A DNA stretch of 64,000 nucleotides, taken from positions 1-64,000 of the forward strand of contig JAZQCN010000036.1 of the NCBI GenBank assembly GCA_045546315.1. The letters are read 5' to 3'. Within the stretch, counting starts at the first letter, position 1. The number at the start of each line of letters is the position of its first letter. This stretch comes from RGIG2041 sp045546315. GTDB lineage: Bacteria; Bacillota; Clostridia; UBA1381; UMGS1253. The notes beneath the pieces were generated by a model that searched no databases, had not been told where the DNA came from, and was given only the letters and a program-made list of their open reading frames with translations. This document shows positions 15,882 to 25,447 of this stretch, piece by piece. A program made the position numbers and the translations under genes.

Positions 15882-17294
15882 ATGAGTGATAAAGAACTTT
15901 TTGAAAAATTAAGCTATACGGTAAAGCATGTAAATACGGTTTTAGACGATGCACTGAAAACAGCAGCTTTTGACTACTGCGAAGGCTATAAGGATTATAT
16001 TTCCAAAGCAAAAACCGAGCGCGAATCCGTTGCTTTAACGGAAAAAATTGCTGCAGAGCACGGCTTCTGTGCGTTAGGCGATATGAGCGTATTAAAGCCG
16101 GGTGACAAGGTGTATGCCATCAACGGCGGCAAGGGTATTTTGCTTGCCGTAATCGGTAAGGAGGACATTCTCGAGGGCGTAAACATTGTCGGTGCGCATG
16201 TAGATGCCCCACGCCTGGACTTAAAGCCGCGCCCGCTCTTTGAAGACAGCGATATGGCCTGGCTCAAAACGCAGTACTACGGCGGCATCAGAAAGTATCA
16301 ATGGCTGGCGCTGCCGCTTGCGATGCACGGTATCATCTGCAAAACAGATGGCACAAGCGTAAACATCTGCATCGGCGAGGACGCAGACGACCCGGTATTT
16401 ACCATCACCGACCTTCTGCCGCATTTGGCGCAGGATCAGTCTCAGAAGACATTGTCTACTGCATTTAACGCTGATAATTTCCATATCCTGCTGGGCGGCT
16501 TGCCGAAGGGCGACGATGAAATCAGCGAAAAGGTAAAATTCAATGTGCTTGCGATGCTGCATGAGAAATACGGCATCGTCGAGGAGGATTTAACCAGCGC
16601 TGAAATCGAATTTGTACCGGCAGGTAAGGCACGAGACATCGGCATAGACCGCGCGCTCATCGGTGGCTACGGCCAGGACGACCGCGTTTGCGCCTATGCT
16701 GCATTGAAGGCGCTTCTGGATTTGGAGGAAGTTCCTGCCAAAACAAGCATTTGCCTGCTTGTGGACAAGGAGGAAATCGGCTCTATGGGGCGCACGGGTA
16801 TGAAATCGCGCTTTTTTGAGCTGCAGCTCGGCGATATGATTTCCAAAATGATTGGCGGCTGCAACATCGATATATTAAATAAGGTACTGTTTGCTTCGGA
16901 GTGCCTCTCCGCAGATGTCGGCGCAGCATATGACCCGCAATTCCCGGAAGTACACGACCGCCGCAATTCTGCCTTTGCAGGCAAGGGCGTGCTCGTATGC
17001 AAGTATACCGGCGGGCGCGGCAAATCCGGCTCGAGTGATGCAAGCGCAGAGTTTACGGCGAAAATCCGCCGCATCTTTAATGAAAACAGCGTCCTTTGGC
17101 AAAACGGCGAGCTCGGCAAGGTCGATGTCGGCGGCGGCGGCACGATTGCACAGTATGTGGCAAACTTAGGCGTAAATGTCATCGACTGCGGCACACCGCT
17201 CTTTTGTATGCACGCACCGTTCGAGGTATCCAACAAATTCGACTGCTATATGACCTACAAGGCATATAAAGTATTTTTTGAAAACGCAAAATAA
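15882..17294 (+). CDS. M18 family aminopeptidase
   Basis: A cytosolic di-zinc aminopeptidase of about 470 residues that trims N-terminal residues, typically acidic or neutral ones, from peptides. The metal and catalytic motifs are visible: GAHVDAPRLDLKPRPL near residue 105, GQDDRVCAYAAL, DKEEIGSMGRTG near residue 290, and the late His in FCMHAPFEVSNK. The start is the ATG at 15882, with AGGCAGGGTG upstream; a GTG at 15873 overlaps the site. A hairpin terminator follows. Confidence 0.93.
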   Translation: MSDKELFEKLSYTVKHVNTVLDDALKTAAFDYCEGYKDYISKAKTERESVALTEKIAAEHGFCALGDMSVLKPGDKVYAINGGKGILLAVIGKEDILEGVNIVGAHVDAPRLDLKPRPLFEDSDMAWLKTQYYGGIRKYQWLALPLAMHGIICKTDGTSVNICIGEDADDPVFTITDLLPHLAQDQSQKTLSTAFNADNFHILLGGLPKGDDEISEKVKFNVLAMLHEKYGIVEEDLTSAEIEFVPAGKARDIGIDRALIGGYGQDDRVCAYAALKALLDLEEVPAKTSICLLVDKEEIGSMGRTGMKSRFFELQLGDMISKMIGGCNIDILNKVLFASECLSADVGAAYDPQFPEVHDRRNSAFAGKGVLVCKYTGGRGKSGSSDASAEFTAKIRRIFNENSVLWQNGELGKVDVGGGGTIAQYVANLGVNVIDCGTPLFCMHAPFEVSNKFDCYMTYKAYKVFFENAK

Positions 17295-17342
17295 TTTTTG
17301 CAAAAAACAAAGCTTCCTATAATATATTGGCGAACATAGCAT

Positions 17343-17374
17343 GGCTACGGCACATTTTTGCCGTAGCCTTTTTG
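17343..17374 (+). terminator. Terminator of the M18 aminopeptidase gene
   Basis: GGCTACGGCA (17343-17352) pairs with TGCCGTAGCC (17359-17368), followed by a T run. Confidence 0.88.
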
Positions 17375-17400
17375 TTTCCTTTTTTCCCAACATTTGAGGG

Positions 17401-17429
17401 TTGCACATGGGGTGGGGTATGCGTATAAT
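17401..17429 (+). promoter_or_regulatory. Predicted promoter of the S-layer protein gene
   Basis: TTGCAC (17401-17406), 17 bases, then a perfect TATAAT (17424-17429). This gives a leader of about 130 bases before the ATG at 17568, long for this window and in line with stable leaders of abundant surface-protein mRNAs. A second TTGACA at 17441 has no good -10 partner. Confidence 0.55.
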
Positions 17430-17567
17430 AGGAACTGTGGTTGACATAATACAAAAACAATTTCTAAAAGATACGCATTAAATCAACACTTTTAATGTAT
17501 GCGCCAAGAAAATTGTTAAAATTATGTAAACTAAAAAAACACTACATTATAAGGAGGAAACACTTGT

Positions 17568-20186
17568 ATGAAAAAACTCAGCAAGCTTTTATCTGCCGTA
17601 CTGGCATGCCTGATGGTGTTCGGCGTGCTCGGCACAGCAAATGTATCGGCTTCCGTTTTCCCTGATATGACAGATTCAAGCAGAGAGGAAGCTGTAGAAA
17701 CACTGTATGCGCTCGGCATTATGGTCGGCGACAAAGACACAGGTCTTTTCAGACCGGATGACGCAATCAAGCGCGCAGAGGTTGCAAAAATCGCAGTTGC
17801 AGCGCTCGGCTTGACCTCGGTGGCAGAGGGCGCACAATCCGTATCCAAGTACCCGGACGTAGGCGCAGATTACTGGGGCAACGGATATATCAATGTAGCA
17901 ACCAGCCAGGGCATTGTCATCGGTGATACCGACGGCAACTTCCGCCCGGAGGACACCATCACCTACGCAGAAGCAATGACCATTCTCGTAAGAATGATTG
18001 GTCACGAGCCGATTGCGCTCTCCAAGGGCGGTTATCCGGCAGGGCATCTCGTAGTCGGTTCTGACGCAGGCATCAGCAAAAACGCAACGGCGCAAGGCAA
18101 TGCACCGGCAACACGCTCGCTTGTTGCACAGATGATGTTTAACGCGCTGACCGCAGATATGATGGAACAGACCAGCTTCGGCGACAAGCCGGAATACTCC
18201 ATCGTCGAAGGCAAAACGCTTCTTTCTTCCAAGCTGAAGACAACCAAGCTGACCGGCCAGGTAACGGCAACCAGCCAAACTGCGCTCGACGGCAGCACCC
18301 CGCTCAATAAGGGCAAGGTAAAAATCGGCAGCGAAATCTACAACGCAGAGCATGTAGACGCAACCAACCTGCTCGGCTACAGAGTTGTATTCTACCTGCA
18401 GGAGGACGAGCACGGCGATGAGCAAATCATCCTCGTTCGTCCGGAGGCAAATAAAAATGCAACGCTCTCCGTAAGTGCAGATAACTTTGAAAAAATCGAA
18501 GATGTAACCGGCAAAAAGGTTCTTTCCTACTGGAAGGACAAGGAAGCCGACAAAAAACCGACAGAGGCAGACATTAAGACAGACGCAATCTTAATCTACA
18601 ACGGTAAATACGAAACCATGGACAACGCGCTCATCGACTTAACCGATGCAGCAGGCGGCATTGAGCTTTTAGATATCGACCGCGACAACAAATACGACCT
18701 CGTATTTGTAACCGAGTTTGAAAACATCGTCGTAGAAGAGGTAATGCCGACCTCCGGCAAAATTATCGACAAGTACGGCGCACCGACGCTCACCCTCGAC
18801 CCGGAGGATGATACAATTGATGTACAGCTGCACAAGGGCGGCGAACAGCTCGAGGTTAAGGACTTGAAGGAATGGGATGTACTTTCCGTTGCAGCAAGCA
18901 CCGACGACAGAATTTTCAGAATCTATGTTGTAAACAATGTAATCGAAGGTAAGGTAGAAGAGCTCGACGAGGAAGGCGTTGTGATTGGCGATAAGCTCTA
19001 CGAAATCGCCAAAAACTATACCCAGAGCATCGCTTTAAAGGATGAAGGTAAATTCTACCTTGACATTGAGGGCAAAATTGCCGCAGTCGATGCAACAAGC
19101 CAAATCAGCACAAACTACGCATACCTGTTAAAGGCAGGCAAGCCGAACAGCTTAAGTGAGGCACTGGAAATCCGCCTGTTTACAAAGGACGGCAAAACCG
19201 AAACGCTGACAACAACAGACAAAATCCGTTTCAACGGCGTAAGCGGCACAAAGAGCGAGGATGTGCTTACCGCGCTGAAGAGCGGCGGCGAGGTTGTTAT
19301 GCAACTCGTTACCTTTGAAAAGAACAGCGAAGGCAAAATCGTTGCCCTCACAACCGCAACCGACAACTCCGCAACCGGCGCAATCGACGAGGATAAGTTC
19401 ACCTTAAACCTCAAGCTCGACGATGCGGTTTATAAGAAGGCTGCAGGTAAGCTCGGCAATGTAAATGTAACAAAGGATACCGTAATTTTCGATATCCCGG
19501 CAGGCTCGACCGACCCGGACGAGTTCGCCATCCGCGACCTTTCCCTGTTTGAAAACGACAGCACCTACGATGCAATCGTATTCGATATGGGCAAGGATTA
19601 CACCGCAAAGGCACTCATCGTGACCGACACGGTATACGAAGCCTCCGCAGAAGCGGCAAGCGCAATTGTAACAAGCATCACCACCAGCGCAAACGATGAC
19701 GATGAAATCGTTGACAAGCTGTATATCATCGAAAACGGCGAAAAGAAGGAATTGCTCGCAACCGACAAGGATATGCTTGTAAAGCCGAGCGAGGGCGGCA
19801 CCTTTGTAAAGCTGCAGAAGGGTGATATCATTCAGTATAAGACAAACGCAAAGGGCGAAATCACAACCTTCCGCGTGCTCTTTGACATCACAAAGAAGGC
19901 AACGGAATTTGAAGCAAGCCCGACAGAGGATTTAGGCATTCTCTATGGTAAGGTATCCGCAAAGTTTGCCTCCTCGATGAATGTGACCGTAAACGGCGGC
20001 GCGGAAAAGAACATCGCGTTCGGCGACGCTAAGATTTATATCTTAGACGAAAGCAAGTCTGTAAACGCAATGCTCAAGGCAGGCACCACCGGCGACATTC
20101 AGAAATACGATGATGCCGATGCAAGTCTGGTATTTGTAAAATTCTTCGAAGCAGAAGTAAAGGAAATTATCATCGTAAAGCAGTAA
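17568..20186 (+). CDS. S-layer homology domain protein, probable S-layer subunit
   Basis: The 872-residue protein has a signal peptide (MKKLSKLLSAVLACLMVFGV, cut near residue 29) and then three SLH domains: VFPDMTDSSREEAVETLYAL from residue 30, YPDVGADYWGNGYINVA from about 90, and a degenerate third to about 210. SLH domains bind pyruvylated secondary cell-wall polymer. The remaining 650 residues are rich in D, E, K, T and A with repeated beta-strand patterns and no recognised enzyme motif, as in S-layer subunits. It is preceded by AAGGAGG and a long leader. It may be the major S-layer protein, but abundance is inferred. The C-terminal part has no family name I can give. Confidence 0.85.
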   Translation: MKKLSKLLSAVLACLMVFGVLGTANVSASVFPDMTDSSREEAVETLYALGIMVGDKDTGLFRPDDAIKRAEVAKIAVAALGLTSVAEGAQSVSKYPDVGADYWGNGYINVATSQGIVIGDTDGNFRPEDTITYAEAMTILVRMIGHEPIALSKGGYPAGHLVVGSDAGISKNATAQGNAPATRSLVAQMMFNALTADMMEQTSFGDKPEYSIVEGKTLLSSKLKTTKLTGQVTATSQTALDGSTPLNKGKVKIGSEIYNAEHVDATNLLGYRVVFYLQEDEHGDEQIILVRPEANKNATLSVSADNFEKIEDVTGKKVLSYWKDKEADKKPTEADIKTDAILIYNGKYETMDNALIDLTDAAGGIELLDIDRDNKYDLVFVTEFENIVVEEVMPTSGKIIDKYGAPTLTLDPEDDTIDVQLHKGGEQLEVKDLKEWDVLSVAASTDDRIFRIYVVNNVIEGKVEELDEEGVVIGDKLYEIAKNYTQSIALKDEGKFYLDIEGKIAAVDATSQISTNYAYLLKAGKPNSLSEALEIRLFTKDGKTETLTTTDKIRFNGVSGTKSEDVLTALKSGGEVVMQLVTFEKNSEGKIVALTTATDNSATGAIDEDKFTLNLKLDDAVYKKAAGKLGNVNVTKDTVIFDIPAGSTDPDEFAIRDLSLFENDSTYDAIVFDMGKDYTAKALIVTDTVYEASAEAASAIVTSITTSANDDDEIVDKLYIIENGEKKELLATDKDMLVKPSEGGTFVKLQKGDIIQYKTNAKGEITTFRVLFDITKKATEFEASPTEDLGILYGKVSAKFASSMNVTVNGGAEKNIAFGDAKIYILDESKSVNAMLKAGTTGDIQKYDDADASLVFVKFFEAEVKEIIIVKQ

Positions 20187-20208
20187 AACAAAAAAATCCA
20201 TTCCCTAT

Positions 20209-20238
20209 GCCGAGTGTTCTTTTAAGGACACTCGGCAA
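20209..20238 (+). terminator. Terminator of the S-layer protein gene
   Basis: GCCGAGTGT (20209-20217) pairs with ACACTCGGC (20228-20236), followed by AATTTAT. Confidence 0.7.
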
Positions 20239-20336
20239 TTTATATGCAAAAAACACCACAATAACGATAGTTTTTATAAGCGATTATAGGGACATATTGC
20301 TATAAAAAGCTGCGGCGATGAAGAATTTCAGCGTTA

Positions 20337-20365
20337 TTGAATTTTTTAATGAGATGTAGTATAAT
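20337..20365 (+). promoter_or_regulatory. Promoter of the YjbR-rhodanese-nitroreductase operon
   Basis: TTGAAT (20337-20342), 17 bases, then a perfect TATAAT (20360-20365). Confidence 0.65.
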
Positions 20366-20433
20366 TGACACATACAGGATTTTATTTTTGAAAAAGAGGG
20401 GTAAGATTAATTTATATGGAAAGGCGGGATAAT

Positions 20434-20781
20434 ATGAAAACAAGACAAGATGCGATAGAGTTTTGCCTGTCGCTTGATGACACATACGAAGATTATCCCT
20501 TCCACGACTTTAACTGGACGATTATGCGGCATAAGGGCAATCAAAAGATGTTTGCGGCTATATACGAGCATCTGGGAAACATCTGGGTGAATGTGAAATG
20601 CGATCCGAATCTTACACATATGTGGAGAAGCACTTATGAATCCGTTGTTCCGGCATACCATATGAACAAATGGCATTGGAATTCTATCATTCTTGACGGG
20701 AGCATTCCTATAAATGATATTAAGAATATGATTGACGACAGCTGCGAGCTGACCAAACCCAAAAAGCGAGGTAAAAAATGA
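20434..20781 (+). CDS. MmcQ/YjbR family protein
   Basis: A 115-residue cytoplasmic protein of the YjbR (CyaY-like fold) family, predicted to bind DNA though its role is unknown. It has the family pattern AIEFCLSLDDTYEDYPFHD, MRHKGNQKMFAAIYE, WVNVKCDP and the late WNSIILDGSIP. The start is the ATG at 20434, preceded by AAGGCGGG; an upstream ATG at 20416 overlaps the site. Its TGA overlaps the ATG of the lipoprotein gene, so the two are translationally coupled. Confidence 0.85.
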   Translation: MKTRQDAIEFCLSLDDTYEDYPFHDFNWTIMRHKGNQKMFAAIYEHLGNIWVNVKCDPNLTHMWRSTYESVVPAYHMNKWHWNSIILDGSIPINDIKNMIDDSCELTKPKKRGKK

Positions 20782-21227
20782 TGAAAAAACGATTCGGTAT
20801 CCTATCCATTTTGCTTTGCCTTTTCCTGGCTGCCTGCGGAGATGCTGCAAGCATTGGAATTATCGGCGGCGCGGATGGGCCGACTGCAATATTTGTTAGC
20901 GAAAAAGGAGATAAAGCCATGTACGAACAAATTACGGCAGAAGAAGCCAAAAAGATAATGGACTCAGGCGAAGAACATACTATTTTAGACACAAGAGAGC
21001 AGGATGAGTTTGACGCGGGACATATCCCGGGTGCCATCCTGATTCCATATACCGAGATTGAAAACAAAGCAGAAGAAATGCTCCCGGATAAGGACGAGTT
21101 AATTCTTGTATATTGCAGGTCCGGCAGACGCAGTAAAATTGCAGCTGCAAGTCTTGCAAGCCTCGGTTATACCAATGTAAAAGAGTTTGGCGGAATTATT
21201 GATTGGCCATATGAGGTTGAAAAATAA
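20778..21227 (+). CDS. Rhodanese-domain lipoprotein with an OadB-like GGADGPTAIF peptide
   Basis: A 149-residue lipoprotein. The signal is MMKKRFGILSILLCLFLAAC with lipobox LAAC and lipidated C20. Residues 26-40 read IGIIGGADGPTAIFV, a sequence I know from the beta subunit of sodium-translocating decarboxylases, where it forms part of a membrane helix region. From residue 48 a rhodanese domain follows: LDTREQDEFDAGHIPGA, then the active-site loop CRSGRRS with C113. It may carry sulfur or reduce thiols at the outer membrane face. It overlaps the YjbR gene by four bases and precedes a nitroreductase by 15. Confidence 0.85.
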   Translation: MMKKRFGILSILLCLFLAACGDAASIGIIGGADGPTAIFVSEKGDKAMYEQITAEEAKKIMDSGEEHTILDTREQDEFDAGHIPGAILIPYTEIENKAEEMLPDKDELILVYCRSGRRSKIAAASLASLGYTNVKEFGGIIDWPYEVEK

Positions 21228-21242
21228 TCAAAGAGGTGTGTT

Positions 21243-22052
21243 ATGAACAATATCTCAGAACATATTAAAAACAGAAGAAGCGTCAGGACATTTGACGAAA
21301 GAGACCTTGCTAAAGCGGACATAGAAAAACTGGCAGCTTTTGCAAAGGCAATCGAAAACCCATATAAAATTCCTGTTGACTTCAAATTTATGAATGCAAA
21401 GGAATACGGACTGAACTGTCCTGTTACGGTGGGAACAGATTTATTTGTGGGCGGCAAAATCAAATACACGGAAAATGCAAGCGTGGCATTTGGCTATTCC
21501 TTTGAAATGTTCGTATTATATGCCCAGTCTCTCGGCATTGGAACAACCTGGCTTGGCGGAACGATGAACCGCTCTGCTTTTGAAAATGCAATGGAACTGA
21601 ACGCAGGCGAAATTATGCCTTGTGCAAGTCCGCTTGGGTATCCTGCCAAAAAGATGTCCCTCCGCGAGAGTATGATGCGGAAAAGCGTTAAAGCAGATGA
21701 GCGACTGCCTTTTGAAGCGTTATTCTTTGACGGCTCATTTGACAGGCCATTATCCAAAGAAAAAGCAGGCAAGTGGCTTAATGCTCTGGAGATGGTAAGA
21801 CTTGCCCCATCGGCAGTAAACAAGCAGCCCTGGCGAGCTGTTGTGACCGATAATGCAGTTCACTTTTACTTAAAACGCAGTAAAGGCTTTGCTCGCACAG
21901 AAAAACTTGATATGCAAATGATTGATATTGGCATTGCGCTTTGCCACTTTGACCTGGCTGCAAAAGGAAACAATTTGGATATTGTTTTTGAGCAAAACAA
22001 TCCAAAGATACAATCAGACGCTGAATATATTGCATCCTATAGAATCGCATAA
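21243..22052 (+). CDS. Nitroreductase family protein (TM1586-like)
   Basis: A 269-residue FMN-dependent protein with two nitroreductase-like halves, as in the TM1586 type. The N-terminal part begins SEHIKNRRSVRTFDERDL, which binds flavin phosphate through RRSVR. The middle has SLGIGTTWLGGTMNRSAF, and the second half has MVRLAPSAVNKQPWRAVV with the NKQPWR flavin motif and DIGIALCHFDLAA. The substrate is unknown. It ends the three-gene operon and is followed by a strong hairpin. Confidence 0.88.
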   Translation: MNNISEHIKNRRSVRTFDERDLAKADIEKLAAFAKAIENPYKIPVDFKFMNAKEYGLNCPVTVGTDLFVGGKIKYTENASVAFGYSFEMFVLYAQSLGIGTTWLGGTMNRSAFENAMELNAGEIMPCASPLGYPAKKMSLRESMMRKSVKADERLPFEALFFDGSFDRPLSKEKAGKWLNALEMVRLAPSAVNKQPWRAVVTDNAVHFYLKRSKGFARTEKLDMQMIDIGIALCHFDLAAKGNNLDIVFEQNNPKIQSDAEYIASYRIA

Positions 22053-22056
22053 AGTA

Positions 22057-22090
22057 AGGCTTTGAAGGATTATATCCTTCAAAGCCTTTA
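22057..22090 (+). terminator. Terminator of the nitroreductase operon
   Basis: GGCTTTGAAGGAT (22058-22070) pairs with ATCCTTCAAAGCC (22074-22086), followed by TTT. Confidence 0.88.
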
Positions 22091-22154
22091 GCATTTAAAA
22101 TCAATTTTGCTGCCAAGTTCCAACGGCGGTTCAAGCGCGTGTTTGGAAACAAAG

Positions 22155-22189
22155 AAAAAGCGTAACGACGAAAAAGCATTACGCTTTTT
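22155..22189 (-). terminator. Terminator of the secreted glycosidase gene
   Basis: AAAAAGCGTAA (22155-22165) pairs with TTACGCTTTTT (22179-22189), about 40 bases after the minus-strand stop codon at 22229, with T-rich sequence on the exit side. Confidence 0.75.
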
Positions 22190-22228
22190 TGTAAAAAACC
22201 ATATGCCGTTATGGTTTCGGATGCTTTT

Positions 22229-25156
22229 TTAAAACTCTGTTTGCGGCGCGCCGATGCGCATCGTAAAGAAGTCCATAATCGAGAACACGCGAAGCTTTGT
22301 ATATTTCTTTTCGGGCTCGAAAACAATTTTTTTGCTTTCATTTGCGTCTAAAGACACGCTTTGCATTTTCATTCCCACCTGCGCATCGCCGTTGTACGCT
22401 ACCGCAACAACGATCGTGCTGCCCGGTGCGCCACCGCTGTTTCTGATTTCAAATTCCGCACCGCTCTGCGTACGCATCGCATTTTCAATCACAAATTTTG
22501 CATCGCCGCCGGTATAACCGACCGAGCAAATCTCGTAGTTTAAGGTCTGCTGAGCGCTTGTGAGCGTAAAGCTTGTGTAGCCGTTTTCGCCCTTCGTTGT
22601 AGCAAGCTTTTCTTTTCTTTCGCCGCTGCTGGTCAGCGCGTACACCTCTACCTCACGATTAAGCTTTAAGGTCACCGTACCGGTCACCGGCTCTACCAAA
22701 ACCGGCCCCTTGCCGTTGCTGATAATTTCACCGTAGTCGCCCGAAACCTCGCGGTCTGTATTGTGGGCGTAGGAGGCAACGCTCAAAAGCATACGGTCAG
22801 ACGCTTCAATTGTGTCCTTTGTCATAGAGTTTAAAATCGCTGTATAGTAGCGGTTATCCATATCAAAGGCGACATACTCCAGCGCCGTTTCTCCTCTTCT
22901 GAAGCCCGCTACGCCTTGTGTGTATTCGGTTTCCACACGGAAGTCTGCTTTGCTCGTATCCCAATATACCTGCTCGGTAATATTTGCAGCCTCCGGGCCT
23001 GCCATCTTTGCCTGAATTTCTGCAAGCACCGCATTGCTCGACGCCGCCGGATTCGGCGACATTTCATCATACATCCAGCCGGATTTTGCATAAATAATTG
23101 TATCCTGATTCATCGTAAAGCCGGTATTGGTCGGGTCAGTTGCATCTGCATAATCCGTCGGATAATAATACTCTGTTGTCAGAGGCGAAATCGCCTGACG
23201 CAGGAAGTTTTGCCCCGTTGCCGGTGCAAGTGCCGTACGAATCGGATGCTGATATTCCACGAAGGTGGAATTGATTGCTGCCTGATTGCCCGGCAAGGTG
23301 TTTTCGTGCCACATCTGGAACTGAATCATATCCCATTCCTGCAGCTGTGCATAGGTCGACATCAAAAGCGTGCTTTCCGCAATAAACGGTGTCGGCTCAA
23401 ATGCACACCACTCCGTTACGATAAACGGCTTTCCGTACACGCGCGCTGCTGCCATGCTCTCCAAATGCGAAGCATTAAATAAGGTAGACGCGTTTTCTCC
23501 GTAATAGCTGTTTCTGGAAATGTAATCCGTTACCTTTGCGTTAGCATAAATGTTTGCGGTAATCGCACCCGACCCGCCGTGTGCCGTGCCCGTGCAAGGA
23601 CATTTGATGCCAACCTCGTCTTTCAGATAGTCAGACATTTCACCGTAAAAATCCAGCTCCAGGTCCGTCACAAATTCGTTATGGTCGCGTCTGCGCGCCA
23701 TACTCAGGCTCGTGGAGTTCGGGCTGCTCGGGAATGTGATTGTATTGTTTTCATAGCTTTCCGTGTCCATCAAGCCGGTTTTGCCGCTCTGCGCCCAAGC
23801 CGTCGCAAGCTCAGCACCGGATTTGTATTTATTATGTACCCACGCGTTAAATTTCGTGTTCAGAATATTCTGATAGTATTCCGACTTCGGATACAAATTC
23901 ATACGCATCATCGAAACCACACCGGACTCGTTTGTGATGCCAACCATTGCCATCTGCGGGTCATCCTTATACGCAAGCCCGGTATACGGATTGACGCGCG
24001 TGAGCAGCATTTCGGCATATTCCTTTTGCAAAAAGCGCAGATATGGGTCATAATGCGACTCCGGGTACCAGCCCTTTGTATTGATTTCTTCTACATCTGC
24101 AACACCGTCAGCCGCATATGCCTTTCTGTAGACAAGCAAATCCATATAAATATAGATGCCGCGCTCCTTTAACGCCGCCGTAAAGTAAAACAGGCGGTCG
24201 AGCTGCGCCTCATCGAAGGCGCGCGTGGTGTTCGGCGCAAAAATATTTGGCTCGCGCGAAGCGTCGAACATATGCATACGCACGATGTTATAGCCGCTTC
24301 GGGCAATTCTGTCTGCTAAAATATCCGATTCTGCGTGCGACATATTGTTTGCATTGAACACGACATTCGTACCCCAGAACCGCGCCGGCGTTCCATCTTC
24401 AAATACATAGCCGTCACCGGCTACCTTAACAAAGCCGTGCTTGCCTGCCGGCTTTTCCAACAAAAAGGAAGCATCAATCGCTGTCCCCTTGGCCTTACTC
24501 TCGTCCGGAATTGTCCAGGCAAACCATTCAGATTCATCCTTTGTATCGACGGTCGGTACAGTGTAGCTTGTAATCAAAACATCATCCCAATATCCAAATT
24601 TGGTTGAAGTAATGTTCTGCTTCAAACGGATTTCGCAGTTTGTGAGGTCATAAATTTCGCTAAGTGTGCCGCTTGTTGTCACGCCGCCGACCGTTGCCGT
24701 ATATGTCCATACATCCTCCACAAGTTTAAAAGTGGCTTTAATATCTGTCCAGACAGTCGACGATACACTTGCAAGCGTTACATTCAGCTTGCCGTCCGAA
24801 TAGAAATTCAGCTGACAGGTTGTACCGCCGGCTTGCTTTGCGCGGCAGGTAATGGTCATATCCTCCATACCGGTCAAATCAATCGTTCGCGTTAATTCCG
24901 GGCCGGAGTTGGTATTTGCCGTTTCAATCGAAAACCGACAAACCATGTTGCCATCCTCTAAATACGCTTTACCGGAGGATTTTGTCGTATCGTTTTTCAC
25001 ATGCTTCGTCCAGCGGTCCGCCGGAATAACCGTTCCTTCGGTATAAGTCGAAAAATCATCGAACAAAATAATTGTCGGCGCAGTCTCTGCCGCATACACA
25101 GGCAAAAGCCCGATGCACAGCGCCAAACACAATACAATTGCCAAAAGCTTTTTCAT
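22229..25156 (-). CDS. Secreted clan GH-A glycoside hydrolase (GH5-like), family not settled
   Basis: The 975-residue protein has a signal peptide cut near residue 22 (VYA-A). Residues 28-200 form a jelly-roll-like domain (FDDFS at the start and GYWDDVLI at the end) that may bind sugar. Residues about 235-690 are a (beta/alpha)8 barrel: FVKVAGDGYVFEDGTPARFWG, then RSGYNIVRMHMFD, then MAMVGITNESG with the presumed acid/base E410, and KPFIVTEWCAF with the presumed nucleophile E582. The C-terminal 280 residues are beta-rich. Two glutamates after strands 4 and 7 define clan GH-A. Substrate is not predictable; related architectures act on mannan, glucan or galactan. The gene is monocistronic. Confidence 0.78.
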   Translation of the reverse strand: MKKLLAIVLCLALCIGLLPVYAAETAPTIILFDDFSTYTEGTVIPADRWTKHVKNDTTKSSGKAYLEDGNMVCRFSIETANTNSGPELTRTIDLTGMEDMTITCRAKQAGGTTCQLNFYSDGKLNVTLASVSSTVWTDIKATFKLVEDVWTYTATVGGVTTSGTLSEIYDLTNCEIRLKQNITSTKFGYWDDVLITSYTVPTVDTKDESEWFAWTIPDESKAKGTAIDASFLLEKPAGKHGFVKVAGDGYVFEDGTPARFWGTNVVFNANNMSHAESDILADRIARSGYNIVRMHMFDASREPNIFAPNTTRAFDEAQLDRLFYFTAALKERGIYIYMDLLVYRKAYAADGVADVEEINTKGWYPESHYDPYLRFLQKEYAEMLLTRVNPYTGLAYKDDPQMAMVGITNESGVVSMMRMNLYPKSEYYQNILNTKFNAWVHNKYKSGAELATAWAQSGKTGLMDTESYENNTITFPSSPNSTSLSMARRRDHNEFVTDLELDFYGEMSDYLKDEVGIKCPCTGTAHGGSGAITANIYANAKVTDYISRNSYYGENASTLFNASHLESMAAARVYGKPFIVTEWCAFEPTPFIAESTLLMSTYAQLQEWDMIQFQMWHENTLPGNQAAINSTFVEYQHPIRTALAPATGQNFLRQAISPLTTEYYYPTDYADATDPTNTGFTMNQDTIIYAKSGWMYDEMSPNPAASSNAVLAEIQAKMAGPEAANITEQVYWDTSKADFRVETEYTQGVAGFRRGETALEYVAFDMDNRYYTAILNSMTKDTIEASDRMLLSVASYAHNTDREVSGDYGEIISNGKGPVLVEPVTGTVTLKLNREVEVYALTSSGERKEKLATTKGENGYTSFTLTSAQQTLNYEICSVGYTGGDAKFVIENAMRTQSGAEFEIRNSGGAPGSTIVVAVAYNGDAQVGMKMQSVSLDANESKKIVFEPEKKYTKLRVFSIMDFFTMRIGAPQTEF

Positions 25157-25371
25157 AAAAACACCTTTGCTTTCCTTATATAATATAGTCGCTCAAATGT
25201 CTTATACAAAAACTATAACACAAGCAATAAAAGAATACAATAACTTTGTAAGAATAAGGTAATTTTAATACTTTTGCAAAAATTGCAAAGTTAGATTTAA
25301 AGAGATTGAGCGAGATTTTAAGCGATTTAGAGAGATTGTAAAATGTATTTTAAATTTTTTCAAAAAAAGTG

Positions 25372-25400
25372 TTGACAATCCCATGGGAATGTATTAAAAT
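25372..25400 (+). promoter_or_regulatory. Promoter of rplM-rpsI
   Basis: A perfect TTGACA (25372-25377), 17 bases, then TAAAAT (25395-25400). The leader to rplM is about 40 bases, so there is no room for the structured L13 leader seen in some Firmicutes. Otherwise I see nothing in 25157-25370 beyond AT-rich sequence. Confidence 0.75.
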
Positions 25401-25447
25401 GGTCAAGCGACTAAAAAAGAAAGTTAAAAAAATCAGGAGGAATAATC

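Noticed and set aside
17441..17470. TTGACA at 17441 as the S-layer promoter
   Set aside because: No -10 box lies 16-18 bases downstream; the TTGCAC/TATAAT pair just before it is better.
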